Shown here piece by piece: positions 1-10,603 of a stretch of DNA of 46,409 bases (position 1 is its first letter; each line of letters begins with the position of its first letter). Both the position numbers and the translations under genes were made by a program. The DNA comes from Penium margaritaceum (taxonomy: Eukaryota > Streptophyta > Zygnematophyceae > Desmidiales > Peniaceae), in the NCBI GenBank assembly GCA_023375785.1, contig SZWC01002436.1:68437-114845 (forward strand). Reading direction: 5' to 3'. The notes under the pieces are model-generated. The model was given only the letters and a program-made list of their open reading frames with translations, searched no databases and was not told the origin of the DNA.

Positions 1-119
<119 letters not shown>

Positions 120-661
120 GCCTGCTGACTCTCTCTCGCTCCCACGAACCCGCTCTCTTGCAGTTCTGCTGACGTCATCAGCCTTGGTCCGTCACCATCA
201 GTACCTCGTAGTGGCGAAATCCACCCACGACTTTTGCGTGGGTGCGAAATCATCCACGCGATCGTGGGTGGTTGCCGGTCGACATTTGTTCCTCACGCTG
301 GATTTGACCCGGCCACTTCATCCAAAAAAAGGGCTTTTAGGTCACACAAGGGCAATCGAGAAAATGGATACTTGATAACCCAGGGGGTATTTCTGTAACT
401 TTTCCTGTCAGACACCAAGTTCTTTCTTTTATTGCTTTTCTCCTGTCATTTCTCCTTAGAAGGGTGGGGGAATTTTCCCATACTGTTTTCCTTTTCTTTT
501 TCCTCCTTTTTAGCTCAAGCACGTCTACCGTGCACTACATCCTTTTTTCTTTTTCCTAGTTCAACCAATTCAGGGCTCTTACCCTGCATTTTTGCATTTA
601 ACAGGGACAGTGACAGCACCTTTCACCACCATTACATCTCACCATCCCTCTCGGCACGATA
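120..661. other. No recognisable gene, upstream part of a decayed element
   Basis: Pyrimidine-rich sequence with short inverted words such as CCACCCACGA / GCGTGGGTG near 220-290. I see no PBS, no LTR end and no credible coding frame. It probably belongs to the same decayed retroelement as the following region. Confidence 0.4.
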
Positions 662-1348
662 TTGCCATGGCCAGGGCCACCTCCTGGCCCCTACCTCATA
701 CAGGCAATTTCTACATCGCCTATTGGTAGTGTTGTACGCTCTCACCCTCTTCATCCGCAACCCTCAGACCCACTGAGGTCGCAGTCAGGGCCACCTCCAC
801 GTGGACATCCTGATCATGTGCTCTCGTGGTCGGTTTCTACGCCACCGAGAGACATCTCCTCCGCTCACCCACATCCCCAGTTGCCTCCGAAAACGGTGAT
901 CTTCCCGCCAGCACCATCTTCCCATGGTGTTGGTGGGCAGTCGCTCCCGTGGTCGGTTTCTTCACCACTAGGCGAGAGTGTTCTCCTTGCCCCGCTGTAT
1001 CATCAGCCTACCGGCATACTGACATGGCCTCTTGCATCACCCTTTGTTGAGTACCCTGGCCAGCCTCCTGTGTGGTCGTCTTCTGCACTTCTCGGAGTCG
1101 TCGCTCTACACATCTTCTCCTGTCATCTTCCTGACAGACCGCCTCCACCCTTTAGTCAGCCTTCTCAGTGGTCCTCATCATCACCGAGGGACAACGTTCT
1201 TCACGCTCATCCTCATCACCACCATGACCCTCAGAGGATTGGTCATCTCCTTCCACGACAGGATCCGCCTCCTCGTGGGTTTGCCTGCCACTTCTGTGGT
1301 GATGGACGTCACGGCTGGCGCTGGTGTCACCTTTGTCCCTGTGAGTGA
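662..1348 (+). pseudogene. Gag-like fragment ending in a CCHC zinc knuckle
   Basis: An open stretch of about 228 codons, rich in Pro, Ser and His, starting at a non-ATG codon, so the true start is unknown. Its last 20 residues contain CHFCGDGRHGWRWC at 1286-1327, an exact CX2CX4HX4C spacing as in retroviral and retrotransposon nucleocapsid knuckles that bind RNA. Seven codons after the knuckle the frame stops with TGA. No protease, reverse transcriptase or integrase motif follows before the polypurine tract at about 4296. I read this as the gag remnant of a non-autonomous or heavily decayed LTR element. The knuckle is clear, while the rest of the protein is not recognisable by family. Confidence 0.45.
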
Positions 1349-1639
1349 CATCCACCCTGGCTCCAACCTCATGAGTTCCCTCGCACTCTAAAGCAGATGG
1401 ACCTACCGCATTCATCCGTTCCCCATACCAGCGCTCTGGCGACCCTGTACACCAAGCTTTAGAGTCTGCGGCATATGATGCAGTAGATCAGGGACCACCT
1501 CTTCTCCCATCAGGTTGATTCTCCATGTTCACCGTCATCCTCATCTTCCTAATCTTCCTCTGAGGGACCTTCCCCAGCTACACTAGACCTTTCGTCTCAG
1601 TCCGCCGCTATTCTCTCCATCCTACACTCCACTAGTGCC

Positions 1640-2995
1640 ATGCCCCCTCCCAGTCAGCCTCCTGCTCGACGACGTCGTCGTCGCCCAACGCGTCATGCCC
1701 GTCTTATCTCTGGCGTGTCTTCCTCTCCACCAGCGTTTTTTGTTACACCAGTTGAGGGAGGGTGTGTGCATCCGTCCACTTCGACATCGACTGTGTCGGT
1801 GAGCACCGAGGATGGAGTAGGAGCACCTAGCACTGCATCTGTTGGAGCAGGTCCATTGACAGACACAGCATCAGTATCGTCAACATTGTCCACATCCACG
1901 CTTCTAACATCCTCTAAACTACCAGCTACATCAGCTGGCACAGCTGCACTTGCTGCACTAGCTGCCCATGTTCTACATCTGCTGCATTACGAGAAGCAGC
2001 GTCCTCTGCAGCGGCTACATCTTTAGCATTAGTAGCAGTATCAGGCACATCCACGCTTCCCGCATCCTCTACAGTACCAGCTGAATCAGCTGGCACAGCT
2101 GCACTTACTACACCAGCGGCCCGATTTTCTACATCTGCTGCATTGCCAACAGCATCATCCTCTATAGCTTCTACATCTTTAGCAGCATCAGCAGCAACAT
2201 CAGCCGCTCATGCAGCACATGTCTTGCCTTCAGTACAAGCTGCATCAGCTGTGACGGTTGCAGTAGAAACTTCATCCACTTTTTCTCCAGCAGCCGTAGC
2301 ATCGGCGTCGCCTGCTACATCCACAGCTTCAACGGCACTGGCCTCTTTTACAGTACCTACTTTGCTTACAACACGTGCTCTATCAGTTGTGACAGTGACA
2401 CCAGTAGCACCAGCTACTCCACCTGTCACTTCAGTTGGATCATCAGCGTCACCTTCAATGTGAGCTTCATCTGCTATATCGATTTCACTAGCTGCATCGA
2501 CATCTCTGTCAGCATCAGGTACTACTGCAGCATCTGTGACGGTTACATCCACTACATCCTTACTGTCAACAGCACCAGCTGTATCTGGTGCCTCTACATT
2601 GCTTTCATCTTCCACATCAGCCCTGCCAGCTACATTGGTTGTACTCACCACATCGTCTCCATTAGGTGCACTAGCTTTGTCATTGGGGTGGGCAATCTCA
2701 TCAGTATCCTGTGCATGGACAGTGTCGGCACCTTCAGGATCATCGTTTGCTCTAGATGTTGCATCAGCTCCATTTTCTCCATCAATGATAGCACCTACAT
2801 CTTCCGCAGCATCACCATCTGGAGCATCTACCAATTCTGTTGCATCGACATCATCTACAGCACTGGCAGCATCAGCTACATTGGCAACATCGGCTACATC
2901 GACAGCATCAGCTACATTGGCAACATCATCTCCACTGTCAACATCAGCTACATCGGGAGCATCAGCTGCATCTCCAGCATCGACCTCATCGATAC
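1640..2995 (+). repeat. Ala/Ser/Thr-rich low-complexity tract
   Basis: About 1.3 kb of imperfect short repeats built from words like ACATC, GCATCAGC and CTACATCG. All forward frames read as Ala/Ser/Thr or Ile/Ser/Cys low complexity, and the reverse strand reads Asp/Ala/Val. The openness of all frames comes from the repeat composition and does not prove coding. The most protein-like frame shifts at least twice (near 2030 and near 2990). Confidence 0.6.
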
Positions 2996-4112
2996 GCCTT
3001 CTGATATTTCATCTGTCAGTGATCATGTAGCAGCTGCTAGAGGCACCACTCTGGAGTCCGAGATCATAGGGGTGGGCTTGGAGTCTTGCCCACCTCTGAT
3101 AGTGACGACAGAGGTGGCAGCACCTAGCCGTGCTGAGGAGGAAGAAATCTGCTCCCTCATCAGTAACCAGGAAACCTATGTCACTATGGTCCGCGAGGCA
3201 TTGCTCGACGACACCTCCGCACCATAGGTGGTTTCTGAGTACCTCTTCACTGGGAACATGGAGAGGAGTGACTATATACATAGGGCTAGAGAGTGTGAGC
3301 TGGGAGATGCAGAGGGGTGGCTTCATGCACTAAAGAGTACGTTAGCAGAGCTACTCACTCAGGGTTGTAGTGGATATAGCTCAGATGGCTCCATAGCACC
3401 CTCAGAGAGAACCTCACAGGATGAGAATTCTGAGGCAGTGGGTGGTGACGACACCCCGGACAGCTTGGAGACGTCCTTCGGCTCATCTGCATCCTTGTCC
3501 TTTGCATGTGTACCATCTCTCTCTTCCTCTGAGCCATGCACATCTCCTCTCTCAGAGCATGAAACTTCTCTAGGTTCCCTAGTTGACCATCTATCTCATT
3601 CCCAGTACCTGTGCAGAGGTGCCCCTCCAGGAGACGCAACACCTGTAGTTACCCAGTTTTGAGCAGCACAGATGGAGGTGGAGGTACTACGCCGAGTAGT
3701 AGACGTCTTTTCTACCACCTACAGTGAGGTGTTAGCGGAACTCGAGGATGTTGAGTGTGAGGTTCGCATAATCACTGAGGAGGATCATGCCGAGATGCGC
3801 GAGCGCGCCTCTCTTCTCATGGGTGAGTTGGTTGTAGCAGAGGAGCATCTATGTACGTTAGAGTGTGTAGTTGTTGTATCGACTGCAGGAGTGAGTTCCA
3901 CACACACGGATCCAGCTCCGTCTCCACCCTCTACTCCAGGATCTTCCAGCACCATTCTCTCCACCTATATTGCTTCAGGTTCTACTAGTTGGGACCTCTG
4001 GAACCTCCCAGATGTGGAGGGTTCAGCCTCTCTCTCCTCTCTCAGATATGGAGAATTTGGCAATATGTTCTCCACTCCAACACCTTCTGAGTCTGATGAG
4101 AGTGATGCCTAG
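2946..4112 (+). pseudogene. Unidentified retroelement ORF, interrupted by two stops
   Basis: One reading frame runs from about 2946 to the TAG stop at 4110-4112 and is broken only by stops at 3225-3227 and 3660-3662. The residue mix is protein-like: acidic, with Ser/Thr-rich linkers and few low-complexity runs. A helical, heptad-like stretch lies near 3672-3860 (EVLAELEDVECEV and neighbours) and could form a coiled coil. I do not recognise a family. It ends about 185 bases before a polypurine tract, the place of the last ORF in an LTR element, so it may be an extra accessory ORF or the C-terminal part of gag. No catalytic motif is visible. Confidence 0.35.
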
Positions 4113-4295
4113 GATCCTGCCAGTTGGGATCTCTGGCAACTTCCATGTGGTGAGTGACAGGCGTTAGACAGTGCATGAACAAGATATTCACATGGTAGCC
4201 ATCGTAGCCTCATCCTCATCTCTGTGATGATGTGTTTACATCTCCAAATACTGTCAGGTATTTCATTGTTGGATTGTTCTTCCCATGATCGTTTG

Positions 4296-4309
4296 AGCAA
4301 GGGGGGAGA
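4296..4309 (+). other. Polypurine tract of the first LTR element
   Basis: GAGCAAGGGGGGAGA lies directly before a TG dinucleotide that opens the putative 3' LTR. This is the expected second-strand primer position. Confidence 0.5.
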
Positions 4310-4434
4310 TGTAGTGTAATCTACATGTGACACGTTCACAACCTTCTGAATGCAGGGGGAGCAGATCTATCCTAGTACGTTGGTTTTGGCGTTTATGTTC
4401 TCAGGACTCTCTCATTGCGAGGGCGCATTTATAT

Positions 4435-4596
4435 CTTCTTAGCTGGTACCTTGTCGACGGCTGTTGCAACCCAGGGGGAGTGTTGGTGTCTGGGCCTTGA
4501 GCTGTCTGACTGTCATGACAGTCAGACAGCTCAAAGCCCATACAGCAACACTCCCCCTGGGTTGCAACAGCCTTCGACAAGGTACCAGCTAAGAAG
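4435..4596. repeat. 162-bp near-perfect palindrome
   Basis: Arms of 81 bp meet with no spacer at 4515/4516 (centre GACTGTCATGACAGTC). I count four mismatches across the arms. A transcript would fold into a very long hairpin. Confidence 0.9.
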
Positions 4597-4805
4597 GCTC
4601 TCCTATGAGAAGAAGAGCCTCCTAGAAGGCTCTCCTAGAAGGCCTCCACTAGACGAAACATAAGCTCTCCTACAGTCTTGTGCAGCGAGAGCCTCCTAGC
4701 TTGTGATGATGTTTCTCCAGCAGCTACATTACTCCTTCTGTGGCACATGTGGTGCATTCTAGCCGCATAGTTCACCCATACATGTTTGATAGAGTTTTCT
4801 CAGTG

Positions 4806-5180
4806 GTTGAGACTCAGGCACTAGGTGGAAAATTCCAGTGTTGTGGAAGACCCCATAGAAATTCACCGCAGAGTCTCTCACAGGTTGTGCACTCCTTCTG
4901 TGGTTGAGACCCGGGTACACGGTGGTTTGTACCGGTACCTAGGGAGACGCAGCGTAGATTGATCTATTCCTTGCTGACCCTTTATCATACATGTGTAGTT
5001 TGCATGTGGCTGAGACCCGGACGCTCGGTTACATGTTCCGGCGTCTCAGGAGGCCTAAACTTGCCTAGTCTGGCTAGTTGGTGATGCTAGTGTGTCACTG
5101 TAGAGTCTGGATGTGTTTGGGGTATATTGCATGTTAACCAGTCGGTCGAGACCCGGGCACTCGACGGACTGTTTCAATGC
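4806..5180 (+). repeat. Four diverged direct repeats
   Basis: GAGACTCAGGCAC (4809), GAGACCCGGGTAC (4906), GAGACCCGGACGC (5012) and GAGACCCGGGCAC (5148) recur at spacings of 97, 106 and 136 bp. Each is preceded by TGG or GGT and a pyrimidine-rich word. They look like decayed tandem repeats inside the LTR. Confidence 0.55.
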
Positions 5181-5613
5181 CTCAGGAGACCTCCATCGTG
5201 CGGTTTCCTGTTCTGTGCCATGTGTATTCCCCGTTCAAGCCTTTTGGCGCGACGGGGATAATGGGGCCTGGTGGGCTACCCGCCAGTTGTTGTTGTGTCC
5301 TTGTTATGACCTCTCGGCTCATGTCCGTTGCCTTGCAGATCCCTGAGGCAGAGAGTACGGAAGACTGGGGGAGCATACGCGAGTCTGGAATCTGGCGAGC
5401 AGCCTCTGGATACACTCACGTCATCACCACTCCCCTCTTGGAGAGCTCACATCTGGCCTCAAGACAATCCAATGTTGTGCCTCTATGAACTACAATACCT
5501 TAATGACCTGGTTTAGTCTTGCTTGTGAGATTGTGTTAGTTTAGACAGGCACAGGGTAGGTCAAAACTCAAGGTGTGGGCAGATTGTGACATGGGACAGG
5601 TTCACCCATGACA

Positions 5614-6843
5614 TTTTTTAGCGAGCACTGGCGAGCTCTCGCTCGCCGGCCGACGGGTTGACTCGGCTAGCGAGTTCCACTCTTTCGCATTCCATGCACC
5701 TCTGTTTTGACCGCCGTCAGTCACGTTCAAACCACAGATTCATGCTCCATACTGGTGCGTAAGGGAAGAGGGGTAGAGCCACTCAGAGCAGATGAGCCAT
5801 CGCTCGTCGTACTGCCCGTGAGACACGCAGATTCGGTCCTGGGAGGGGCCGCCGAGCAGCAGCCACAGTGATGGCTGCGTAGATCAGCAGCTACGCAGAG
5901 AAGCAGCTACAGCAGCATCTACGCAAGCATCAACTACAGCGGTAGCTGTGTGGATTAGGGATTGAAGCTGCTGCAGGATGCAGCAGCGCGTGGCAGCGAA
6001 TGGCAGCAGCCGTTGGAGCGGGCAGCAGTCGCAGCGATGGCTGCTGCAGTCGCAGCAACAGCAGCAACCGCGCGGAGAGGCAGCTGCAGCAGTGGCGAAG
6101 GTGCAGCAGCGAGCGGCAGTAGAGCTGCAGAAAGCAGCAGCAGCAGCAGCAGCAGCCGGAGTGCTGACTGCTGCGGCCGCATTGGCAGTGACAGCTGCAG
6201 AGTGCAGCAGCTGCACCAGTAGCGGCGTGCACCAGCGGACAGCGGCAGCTGCCAACAGCCACAACAACGGTCAGCAGCTGCATCGCGGCTGCGGCATTGG
6301 GCCGCAGCAACAGCCAAGTGCTGCAGTAGCAAGCGACAACTACACCAGGGCTGCCGTACAAGGCTGCAGCACCAGCCATCCTCAACAGCAGGACCCACCA
6401 CGTACTACAGCAACATCAGCGGGTCTCTTCCGGTATTCCCTCCCCCCTGCTGGCTGGGCTCCCCTCTATTCCTGGGTTGGGTGGGATCGGTTCAGGTACC
6501 CACAGACATTCAAACGGCCTCCCCATATTTCCCACGCCCACTGGGGCAGCGGAAACGCTGCCGAAAACTTTTCGGTAGCATGGGGGGATCCTGCAACGGC
6601 TCCCAAGGTGAGAAATCGCCTTGACTTAGATCCCACGTCCACTGGGGCAGGGGAAACGCTGCCGGAGATTTTTTGCCAGCGTGGGGGAAGTCCATCAACC
6701 GTTCCTAGGCTGAAAAAGGCCTCGACGTGAATCCCACACCCACTGGGGCAGGGTAAACGCTGCCGAATTTTTTTGACAGCGTCTGTTGTTCAACGCCAAC
6801 ATCTTTAGCAGCAGCATACGCTTGCTACACCTCACACATTCCC
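5614..6843 (+). other. Leader region of copia-1, CAG-rich
   Basis: From about 5880 to 6400 the sequence is dominated by GCA/CAG triplets, which read as poly-Gln or poly-Ala in any frame. No PBS of the TGGTATCAGAGC type and no LTR could be found, so the 5' end of copia-1 is missing or unrecognisably decayed. Confidence 0.5.
6519..6785 (+). repeat. Three tandem 101-bp leader repeats
   Basis: The word CACTGGGGCAGG (first copy ends GC) begins at 6539, 6640 and 6741, exactly 101 bp apart. Each copy continues into a GGCAGnGnnAAACGCTGCC-like hairpin. They lie just upstream of the gag ATG at 6844. Confidence 0.75.
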
Positions 6844-8350
6844 ATGCCCAAGGACGCACCCGCCGTAGTCGGCAGCTCCGGCTCCACCATGGTTGCGGGT
6901 GCTGCCACCTCCGGCGTGGTAGGCAGCACCCCAAGCACGACGCGTGACGAATCCCCGTCCAGCCCTGGCTCGCTGGCACGTGGCCTGCGTGAGCTGCACG
7001 AGCAGCAGGCACAGCAGGCTGAACAGACGGCCAAGCAGATGGCCGATTTGTTCAAGCTGTTTCGGGACGCGGTCCAGCCACAGCAGCAACAGCAGGAGCG
7101 ACAACAGAAGCTACTCCGTGATGCACTGCGCAAGGGCAAGATGAAAATCGAGAGTACGGTTGCAGCCAACGTCGATGCAGTGTTAGGAGCGTTCGATGCA
7201 GATCCGCCCAATCACCTTCCACAGTCGAACAAAGATGCTAGCGATGAGGAAAGTATGCTACGCCTACGCCTCGCACTGTTAGAAAAATGGTGTCGAACCC
7301 CTCGGCACGCCAAGCAGTACCAATCGGTGAAGCAGGCCCAAGCAACCAGCCCAAGGTAACTACCGACCCAGCGTCCTTAGAGGACCAGTTACTTCGCATG
7401 AGTCTAGGGCTGAGGGAGGACCCCCCGTCTCCATCGTCGGAACAAGTTGTCCCTACAGCTCTGCCGAAAACAAAGCCATCCAAGTGGTTTGAGACCGAGC
7501 TCCCGACTTACCGGCAGGAGGATAGCTACACCACTTGGGAGCCACGGTTCCGTATGTGGGCGGTCAGTGAGGGGATGCATCCATACTACACCATCCAGTA
7601 CCATATCACAGACCCCCAGCAGACGGCTACCGCCGCCCGCGCCACGTACAATCTCTTGAAGGCCGTCCCCGAGGAGTACACCCTCGACTTCGAACCTTTT
7701 CTTGGAGATCCCTGCACCGGTGCGGGAGCTGACCCACGCGACTCCTGAGAGCTGGCGACTACTCTATTCAAGGGTGCGACCATGGCAACGACATCACAGC
7801 AGCTGTCAGACTTCAACTCCCTATGCCAAGGTGGACACGAGACACCGGCCGACTACTGGCAGCGCGCGATGAGGCTCTACATGACCCTGGGTAAGCATGG
7901 GCCGGGCCAACTCATGGCGTTCGCCAACTTCCAAGGCTTTCGTCAACTTCCACCTCAGCAGCCTTCAGGACAGCCGACAGAGGTTTTCTCCTGTCATGGG
8001 CAACGCAGCACTTCTTACACGTGGCAGGAGTTGGAGCAGCAAATGGTGCCTGCCATTGTGCATCCGCTGCAGCCATCATAACTGTCCATGCATCATGCAC
8101 CTGCTCCCCTTCCTTTCCCCCGGCGTCACAGTCAACGACAACTACCACAACAACAGCTGGTTCAGCTGCAGCAGTCCAAGGGAAGAAGTCACGAAACAGC
8201 AGGAGGGGTGCCAAGGATGGCAGGGAACAGGCTGCTTCAAAACCAGCTACGGAGCGTCAATGCGAGTGATACAATTGCGGGGGAGCACACCGCTACACAG
8301 AGTGCAACCTCCCCAAGAACTGGACAAAGATTGCGCAGGGTCTGCAACGG
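6844..8350 (+). pseudogene. copia-1 gag, frameshifted
   Basis: The ATG at 6844 opens a frame with a Gln-rich heptad region (residues about 40-85). It shifts frame near 7290-7350 into a block (WEPRFRMWAVSEGM, PFLGDPCTGAGADP) that closely matches the gag of copia-2 (WEILFQVWATSEGV, PFLGEVGTGTGADP). It then shifts again into 7782-8081. The zinc knuckle at 8267-8305 reads YNCGGAHRYTEC, with its first Cys codon replaced by a TGA stop (8267-8269). Gag would form the virus-like particle of a Ty1/copia element. This copy is dead: it has at least two frameshifts and several stops. Confidence 0.85.
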
Positions 8351-9236
8351 GTGTTCGAGCAGCGTGAGTGCGCCTCCGCACACACCATAGCAGCGACTGA
8401 CACGCATTCTTCACCATCAGCCGATGCAGCAGTAGCCGATACCAGCGACCTGCCACCTCTGGAGCAGCAGCTTGCGACGCAGGCCCACGATATCGCTGAC
8501 CTCTGCCAGCTTCTCCGGCTCTCCACTCAGGGAGGTGCGAGTGCGTTAACTGAGCCGAGGGGTTCCACAGTTGGGTTTGTCGAGTCCGTAACGTATAGTC
8601 GGGATGGTGGCGGTGGGGCACGGCACCCTGTTGATTCTGTGGAGTTATTTTTTGCGAGTGATGATGCTGGTCTGTCTGCAGTCTTCATCGTAGTGTGCTC
8701 AGGTCATGACGACATGTCGTGGCTTGATGAGTCACAGACACGTGTTGTCAGTGTGGCTCAGCAATCATCTGCTGAGCCACATATGTCCACTATCTGCACT
8801 GTTGGCAGTTGTTCAGTCGCGTCGCCCGAGTGTGTGACGGATGCCACTTGGATCCTAGATTCGGGTGCCACCCATCACATGACATGTCGTCGTTGTGATT
8901 TCGTGGTGCTTGGTCCTGTCGGCTCTGTGAAGTCTGTGCGTACAACTACTGGGCATGAGGTTCATGTTTAGGGTGAAGGTGTGGTGCAATTCCATGGACC
9001 GTCTGGACCGCTCTACATTTCAAATGTGCTGTACGTGCCTGGTCTAGAACTCAGCTTGTTGTCTGGACGTGCCTGAAAACGGATGGGTCTCAGTGTTGCA
9101 TTCACAGCTGAGGATGCCACTGTCTCCGTTTGTGCTACATCTGAAGTGGTACTCTGTGGCAAGGCAGTAGGGGACTTGTACCATGTCTCCGGCTGCCCCA
9201 TGTCCACCAACATCACTGCACCATCCACTCCACGAG
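8351..9236 (+). pseudogene. copia-1 protease region, interrupted
   Basis: The frame contains ILDSGATHHMTC (Asp codon at 8858-8860), the aspartic protease DSGA signature of Ty1/copia polyproteins. It matches the same motif in copia-2. A TAG at 8969-8971 and a further stop near 9074 break the frame. The coding sequence is then split at 9236 by the hAT-type element, and resumes after 10603 in the same frame once the insertion and one copy of its target duplication are disregarded. Confidence 0.85.
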
Positions 9237-9297
9237 AAGGGCTGATGCCGGTATTACCGGTACCGCGGTATACCGTGTTTTTGTACCGCGGTATTGT

Positions 9298-9642
9298 TGT
9301 AACGAACGGATGGGAAGCTTGGCCCACTGGGCCAAAACCGCGGTAGTTGAGGGTCTCCGACCCTCAACTCATCCCATCCGTCGCCCACAAGCCAGGACCC
9401 ACGTTCGAGCCACGTGGCACACCTCGCGCTACATTCCTCCCACACAGGAATGGACCCGCCCTCGGTGTCCACAATGGGTGTCGAACCCCGGCGCTCTGAT
9501 ACCAAATGTAACGAACGGATGGGAAGCTTGGCCCACTGGGCCAAAACCGCGGTAGTTGAGGGTCTCCGACCCTCAACTCATCCCATCCGTCGCCCACAAT
9601 CCAGGACCCACGTTCGAGCCACGTGGCACACCTCGCGCTACA
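9298..9642 (-). mobile_element. 345-bp TRIM (miniature LTR element) inside the hAT element
   Basis: Two 136-bp direct repeats (9298-9433 and 9507-9642) differ at one base (G9391 versus T9600). They start TG and end CA, and they enclose only 73 bp. On the minus strand the inner segment begins two bases after the LTR with TGGTATCAGAGC (9493-9504), a 12-base primer site for initiator tRNA-Met. It ends with the purine tract GTGGGAGGAA (9434-9443). The target duplication ATTGT (9293-9297 and 9643-9647) is exact. This is the complete anatomy of a terminal-repeat retrotransposon in miniature, without coding capacity. The near-identical LTRs indicate a recent insertion. Confidence 0.95.
9493..9504 (-). 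other. Primer binding site of the TRIM
   Basis: TGGTATCAGAGC on the minus strand is complementary to the 3' end of plant initiator tRNA-Met. It lies two bases from the LTR end. Confidence 0.93.
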
Positions 9643-10603
9643 ATTGTAGTACCGCGGTACGGAATTCTTTTTTGCGGTACCGGTACGGTATCAGTACTGA
9701 CCTGGCAGGGTACCCCTCTTCTGTACCGCGGTATCATACCGCGGTACAGTAACGCGGTAATGAGAACGTGAAAGTTTTTTTTTTGGGACAAGTAATGGTA
9801 ACGCGTTACAACTACGTCAGTGTGGTACTGCGGATGAGTGTGCATTCGGATGCTCTCAATGTACAGGAAATCGACGTGCAAATCTACGTGTGAAGCGAGC
9901 CGCGGCGTACGACTTCGCTCTCGACATTCGAAATTTCAAAATTCAAAAAGTGAAGTCCTATGGACAGACCAAGCACATGGACGTTTGACCAAAATATGAC
10001 ACTAAGAAAATACGAGGGCTTTTGGACAAACAGGTCCAAAATTCCAAGGCTGAAAATTGTAGTCGAATTTTATTGTCCTGTTATTGAGCTCTAAAAAACA
10101 AGAGAACATAAGAGACTACGGTATTCAACTAGAGTATCTCTTCATAAATTTGCCCTCCTCCCCTTCCCTCATTTCTTGTCCCCTAACTTCTACTCCACCT
10201 AAAAGTCTCCATATCACAAGTGAATATCATGTAAAGGTGTGTCCTTTCTTTGTGAGTATATAAACTTGAGTTCCAAGTTCATGACATCTATTAATTATCT
10301 CATTTTTTAAGCTTAGAATTCAATTTTGGTGTTAAAAAAATATTAGGGCATTCAGTACCGTGGCACACGTTTTAGTACCGTGGTACAATGTGTGTGTTAT
10401 ACATTGGTATACCGTGTACCATGGTAATTGTATAATACCGCGGTATTTTACGAATACCGTCAGTAACGCGGTGCCGGTACCGGTATCGGTAATGAGCTGC
10501 CACAAAATCATGATACCGCGGTATTTGTACCACGGTACTGTGGTACCGCGGTACTCGAGTACCGCGGTACTAAATACCGCGGTATTGCAGCCCTGTCCAC
10601 GAG

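Larger units (their letters stand above)
4310..5613 (+). repeat. Putative 3' LTR
   Basis: The segment starts TGTAGTGTAATCTACA directly after the polypurine tract and can be closed at CCCATGACA (5605-5613), giving TGT...ACA ends and about 1.3 kb. No matching 5' LTR is present in the window, so the right boundary rests only on the terminal dinucleotide. Inside it are a TATA-like ATTTATAT (4427-4434), a 162-bp palindrome and four diverged GAGACCCGGGCAC repeats. Confidence 0.4.
9237..10595. mobile_element. Non-autonomous hAT-type DNA element inserted in copia-1
   Basis: The element is bounded by an exact 8-bp target duplication TCCACGAG (9229-9236 and 10596-10603). It has short terminal inverted repeats, AAGGGCTG on the left and CAGCCCTG on the right (CAGGGCTG in reverse complement). 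An 8-bp duplication and CAGGG-type ends are hallmarks of the hAT superfamily. The subterminal 0.2-0.3 kb on each side is packed with the palindrome TACCGCGGTA and variants, probable transposase-binding sites. The AT-rich middle (about 9900-10340) has no coding frame, so it would need a transposase in trans. Without the nested TRIM it is about 1.0 kb. Confidence 0.93.

Noticed and set aside
2208..2834. Long minus-strand open frame rich in Asp/Ala/Val
   Set aside because: It is the complement of the Ala/Ser/Thr repeat tract; all frames there are open because the short repeats lack stop codons.
4310..5613. Reading this LTR as the 5' LTR of copia-1
   Set aside because: A polypurine tract precedes it, and no tRNA primer site follows its right end.
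5884..6730. Overlapping poly-Ala, poly-Gln and Cys-rich frames on both strands
   Set aside because: They arise from CAG/GCA triplet repeats, have no domain and sit in the copia-1 leader.
9243..10590. Clustered TACCGCGGTA palindromes as a stand-alone satellite or restriction-site array
   Set aside because: They are confined to the two ends of a segment bounded by inverted repeats and an 8-bp duplication, so they belong to a transposable element.
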